Below are positions 4,165-5,074 of a stretch of 5,074 nt of DNA, in pieces; positions within the stretch are counted from its first letter, which is position 1, and every line of letters starts with the position of its first letter. The notes under the pieces are model-generated. The model saw only the letters and a program-made list of their open reading frames with translations, searched no databases and was not told the DNA's origin. The position numbers and the translations under genes were made by a program. Location of the stretch: the NCBI GenBank assembly GCA_000715855.1, contig KL571437.1:8106-13179 (forward strand), in the 5' to 3' direction. Source of the stretch: Actinoplanes liguriensis (lineage in GTDB: Bacteria; Actinomycetota; Actinomycetes; Mycobacteriales; Micromonosporaceae).

Positions 4165-5074
4165 GTGCCAGGCAAGGCCCGCGTTCACGAGCTCGCCAAA
4201 GAGCTCGGGGTCGACAGCAAGACCGTGCTCGCCACATTGAAAGACATGGGCGAGTTCGTTAAGTCCGCATCCAGCACCGTCGAGGCCCCGGTGGCCCGGC
4301 GGCTCCGTGGCGCCCTCGAGGCGGGCGGCAGCGTTCCGGCGGCTCCTTCGGCTCCGGCCGCGCCGTCCACGCCCAGTCCCGCTTCGTCCGGTGGCGTCGC
4401 CTCCCCGTCCGGGTCCCCCCGGCCCGGTCCGCCGAGCGTGCGGCCTCAGCCGCCACGCCGTCCCGGACCGCCGCCCGGCCCCGGCACATCCAGCAACGCT
4501 CCGACCTCTCCGGCCCCGTCGCCGGGTCCGGCCGCCAGGCCGAACTCGCCGGCTCCCGGCCGTCCGGGCCCGCGGCCCGGCCCGGTCAGCAAGCCGGCCA
4601 GCGCGCACGACATCGAGGTGGCGGCCGCTGAGGCGCGCGCCTCGGCGCTGAAGGCCGAGCAGGAGGCCTCCGTCAAGGCGGCTCAGGCCGCACAGGCAGC
4701 CCGCACCCGGGATGCCGAGCGTCGTGAGACCGAGCGCCGGAACAACCCGCAGGCTCCGCCGGCTCCGGCCGAGGGTGGTCCGCGTCCCGCCACGCGTGGT
4801 CCCGGTGGCATGGCTCCGCGTCCGGGTTCCCCGGCCGCCGGCCGCGCCGGTGGTGGCCAGGGTGGCCCCGGTGGTCCCCGTCCGGGTCCCGCCGGTGGCG
4901 CTCCGCGTCCGCCCGCGCGTGGTCCGGGTAACAACCCGTTCGGTGTCTCCGGTGGTGGCGCAGGTCGTCCGTCGCCGGCTTCGATGCCGCGTCCCAACCA
5001 GCCCGGCATGCCGCCGCGCCCGAGCCCGGCGTCGATGCCGCCGCGGCCCAGCCCCGCTTCCATGCCTGTCTCTT
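4165..5074 (+). CDS. infB: Translation initiation factor IF2, 5' part (runs off right edge)
   Basis: IF2 is the GTPase that brings fMet-tRNA to the 30S subunit and promotes subunit joining. Only about the first 301 genuine codons are here, all before the GTPase domain, so no G1-G5 motif is visible. Residues 4-51 are the IF2 N-terminal domain ([13 protein letters not shown], then [22 protein letters not shown]). Residues 56-142 are Pro/Ser/Arg-rich and disordered. Residues 147-192 are Ala/Glu/Arg-rich and probably one long helix. Residues 195-301 are Gly/Pro/Arg-rich and end in a nine-residue tandem repeat. This long disordered region is typical of actinobacterial IF2, where the whole protein is roughly 1000 residues. 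In residues 204-268 Gly is mostly GGT (18 of 24) and Arg mostly CGT (7 of 8), unlike the GGC/CGC-rich neighbouring genes, consistent with high expression or repeat spread. The last residues (from about 302) come from a probable adapter remnant and should be ignored. GTG 4165 is chosen from its ribosome-binding site and family start. Confidence 0.95.
   Translation, partial: MPGKARVHELAKELGVDSKTVLATLKDMGEFVKSASSTVEAPVARRLRGALEAGGSVPAAPSAPAAPSTPSPASSGGVASPSGSPRPGPPSVRPQPPRRPGPPPGPGTSSNAPTSPAPSPGPAARPNSPAPGRPGPRPGPVSKPASAHDIEVAAAEARASALKAEQEASVKAAQAAQAARTRDAERRETERRNNPQAPPAPAEGGPRPATRGPGGMAPRPGSPAAGRAGGGQGGPGGPRPGPAGGAPRPPARGPGNNPFGVSGGGAGRPSPASMPRPNQPGMPPRPSPASMPPRPSPASMPVS
4966..5066 (+). repeat. 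27-bp tandem repeats in infB (RPSPASMPP unit)
   Basis: Four units encode RPSPASMP (4966-4989), RPNQPGMPP (4990-5016), RPSPASMPP (5017-5043) and RPSPASMP (5044-5066, cut). Units three and four are identical in protein but differ at several third positions, so the array is not a very recent exact duplication. The array is cut short by the window end and may be longer in the genome. Confidence 0.75.
5066..5074 (+). other. Probable sequencing-adapter remnant (Tn5/Nextera mosaic end)
   Basis: The final nine bases, CTGTCTCTT, equal the first nine of the Nextera read-through adapter CTGTCTCTTATACACATCT. They also break the tandem repeat: after ATGCC the array predicts G, but T follows. The contig therefore probably ends at 5065 or 5066 in real sequence. 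Confidence 0.8.

Larger units (their letters stand above)
4116..4262 (+). other. Out-of-frame mini-ORF overlapping the start of infB
   Basis: GTG 4116 (or in-frame ATG 4125) opens a 48-codon frame that begins [15 protein letters not shown], runs through the infB start and ends at TAA 4260-4262, 98 bases inside infB. Within infB it is Arg/Gln-rich, as expected of a shadow frame, so if it matters it is probably as a translated leader rather than as a stable protein. Confidence 0.2.

Noticed and set aside
4683..5063. Minus-strand Gly/Pro-rich frame opposite infB
   Set aside because: It mirrors the repetitive IF2 region; the repeats read as GLGRGG only because the infB repeats are read backwards.
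1..5074. Accessory island, mobile element, CRISPR array or defence system
   Set aside because: No transposase, integrase, terminal inverted repeats, regularly spaced repeats or toxin-antitoxin pair was seen; the content is core housekeeping synteny. The nucleotidyltransferase has no visible antitoxin-like partner.

Overview
The window is GC-rich chromosomal DNA from an actinomycete. Codons end mostly in G or C, GTG and TTG starts are common, and the gene order rimP-nusA-ylxR-infB is present. The short NusA without C-terminal acidic repeats and the long Pro/Gly/Arg-rich, Ala-rich N-terminus of IF2 fit Actinobacteria. A Micromonosporaceae-type genome (Actinoplanes or Micromonospora relatives) is my best guess, but it rests on impression rather than a search.

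Layout. Bases 1-193 hold no gene I can assign. A three-gene leftward cluster follows (read from 1863 down to 194): a Tat-type lipoprotein with a predicted helical bundle, a small cytoplasmic ferritin-like (DUF4439-type) protein, and a nucleotidyltransferase-fold protein of the kanamycin-nucleotidyltransferase type with an altered catalytic motif. A 193-bp divergent intergenic region (1864-2056) carries a -10-like box and a perfect 14-bp direct repeat with 22-bp period. Rightward from it run rimP (2057-2680), nusA (2677-3693, 4-bp overlap with rimP), ylxR (3728-4057, TTG start) and the 5' part of infB (from 4165), which runs off the right edge inside its disordered N-terminal region.

How the genes work together. 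The rightward genes form the classic ribosome/transcription operon: RimP matures the 30S subunit, NusA controls RNA polymerase pausing and termination and helps rRNA synthesis, YlxR is a small RNA-binding protein, and IF2 places initiator tRNA on the 30S subunit. The divergent ferritin-like pair next to rimP recalls the order in Mycobacterium tuberculosis (Rv2843-Rv2844 beside Rv2842c; from memory), so it looks like old shared synteny rather than an accessory island.

Most notable points: (1) the 107-bp ylxR-infB gap contains a chain of tiny frames linked by ATGA/ATGA/GTGA overlaps, followed by a strong 13-bp hairpin just before the infB ribosome-binding site, which looks like a translational-coupling leader; (2) the last nine bases (CTGTCTCTT) match the start of the Tn5/Nextera mosaic-end adapter and interrupt a tandem repeat, so the right end is probably a sequencing artefact; (3) the nucleotidyltransferase has Asp-Val-Asn where Asp-x-Asp/Glu is expected; (4) the acidic tail of RimP uses GAA codons although the body uses only GAG. 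I see no mobile element, CRISPR array, tRNA, rRNA or defence system.
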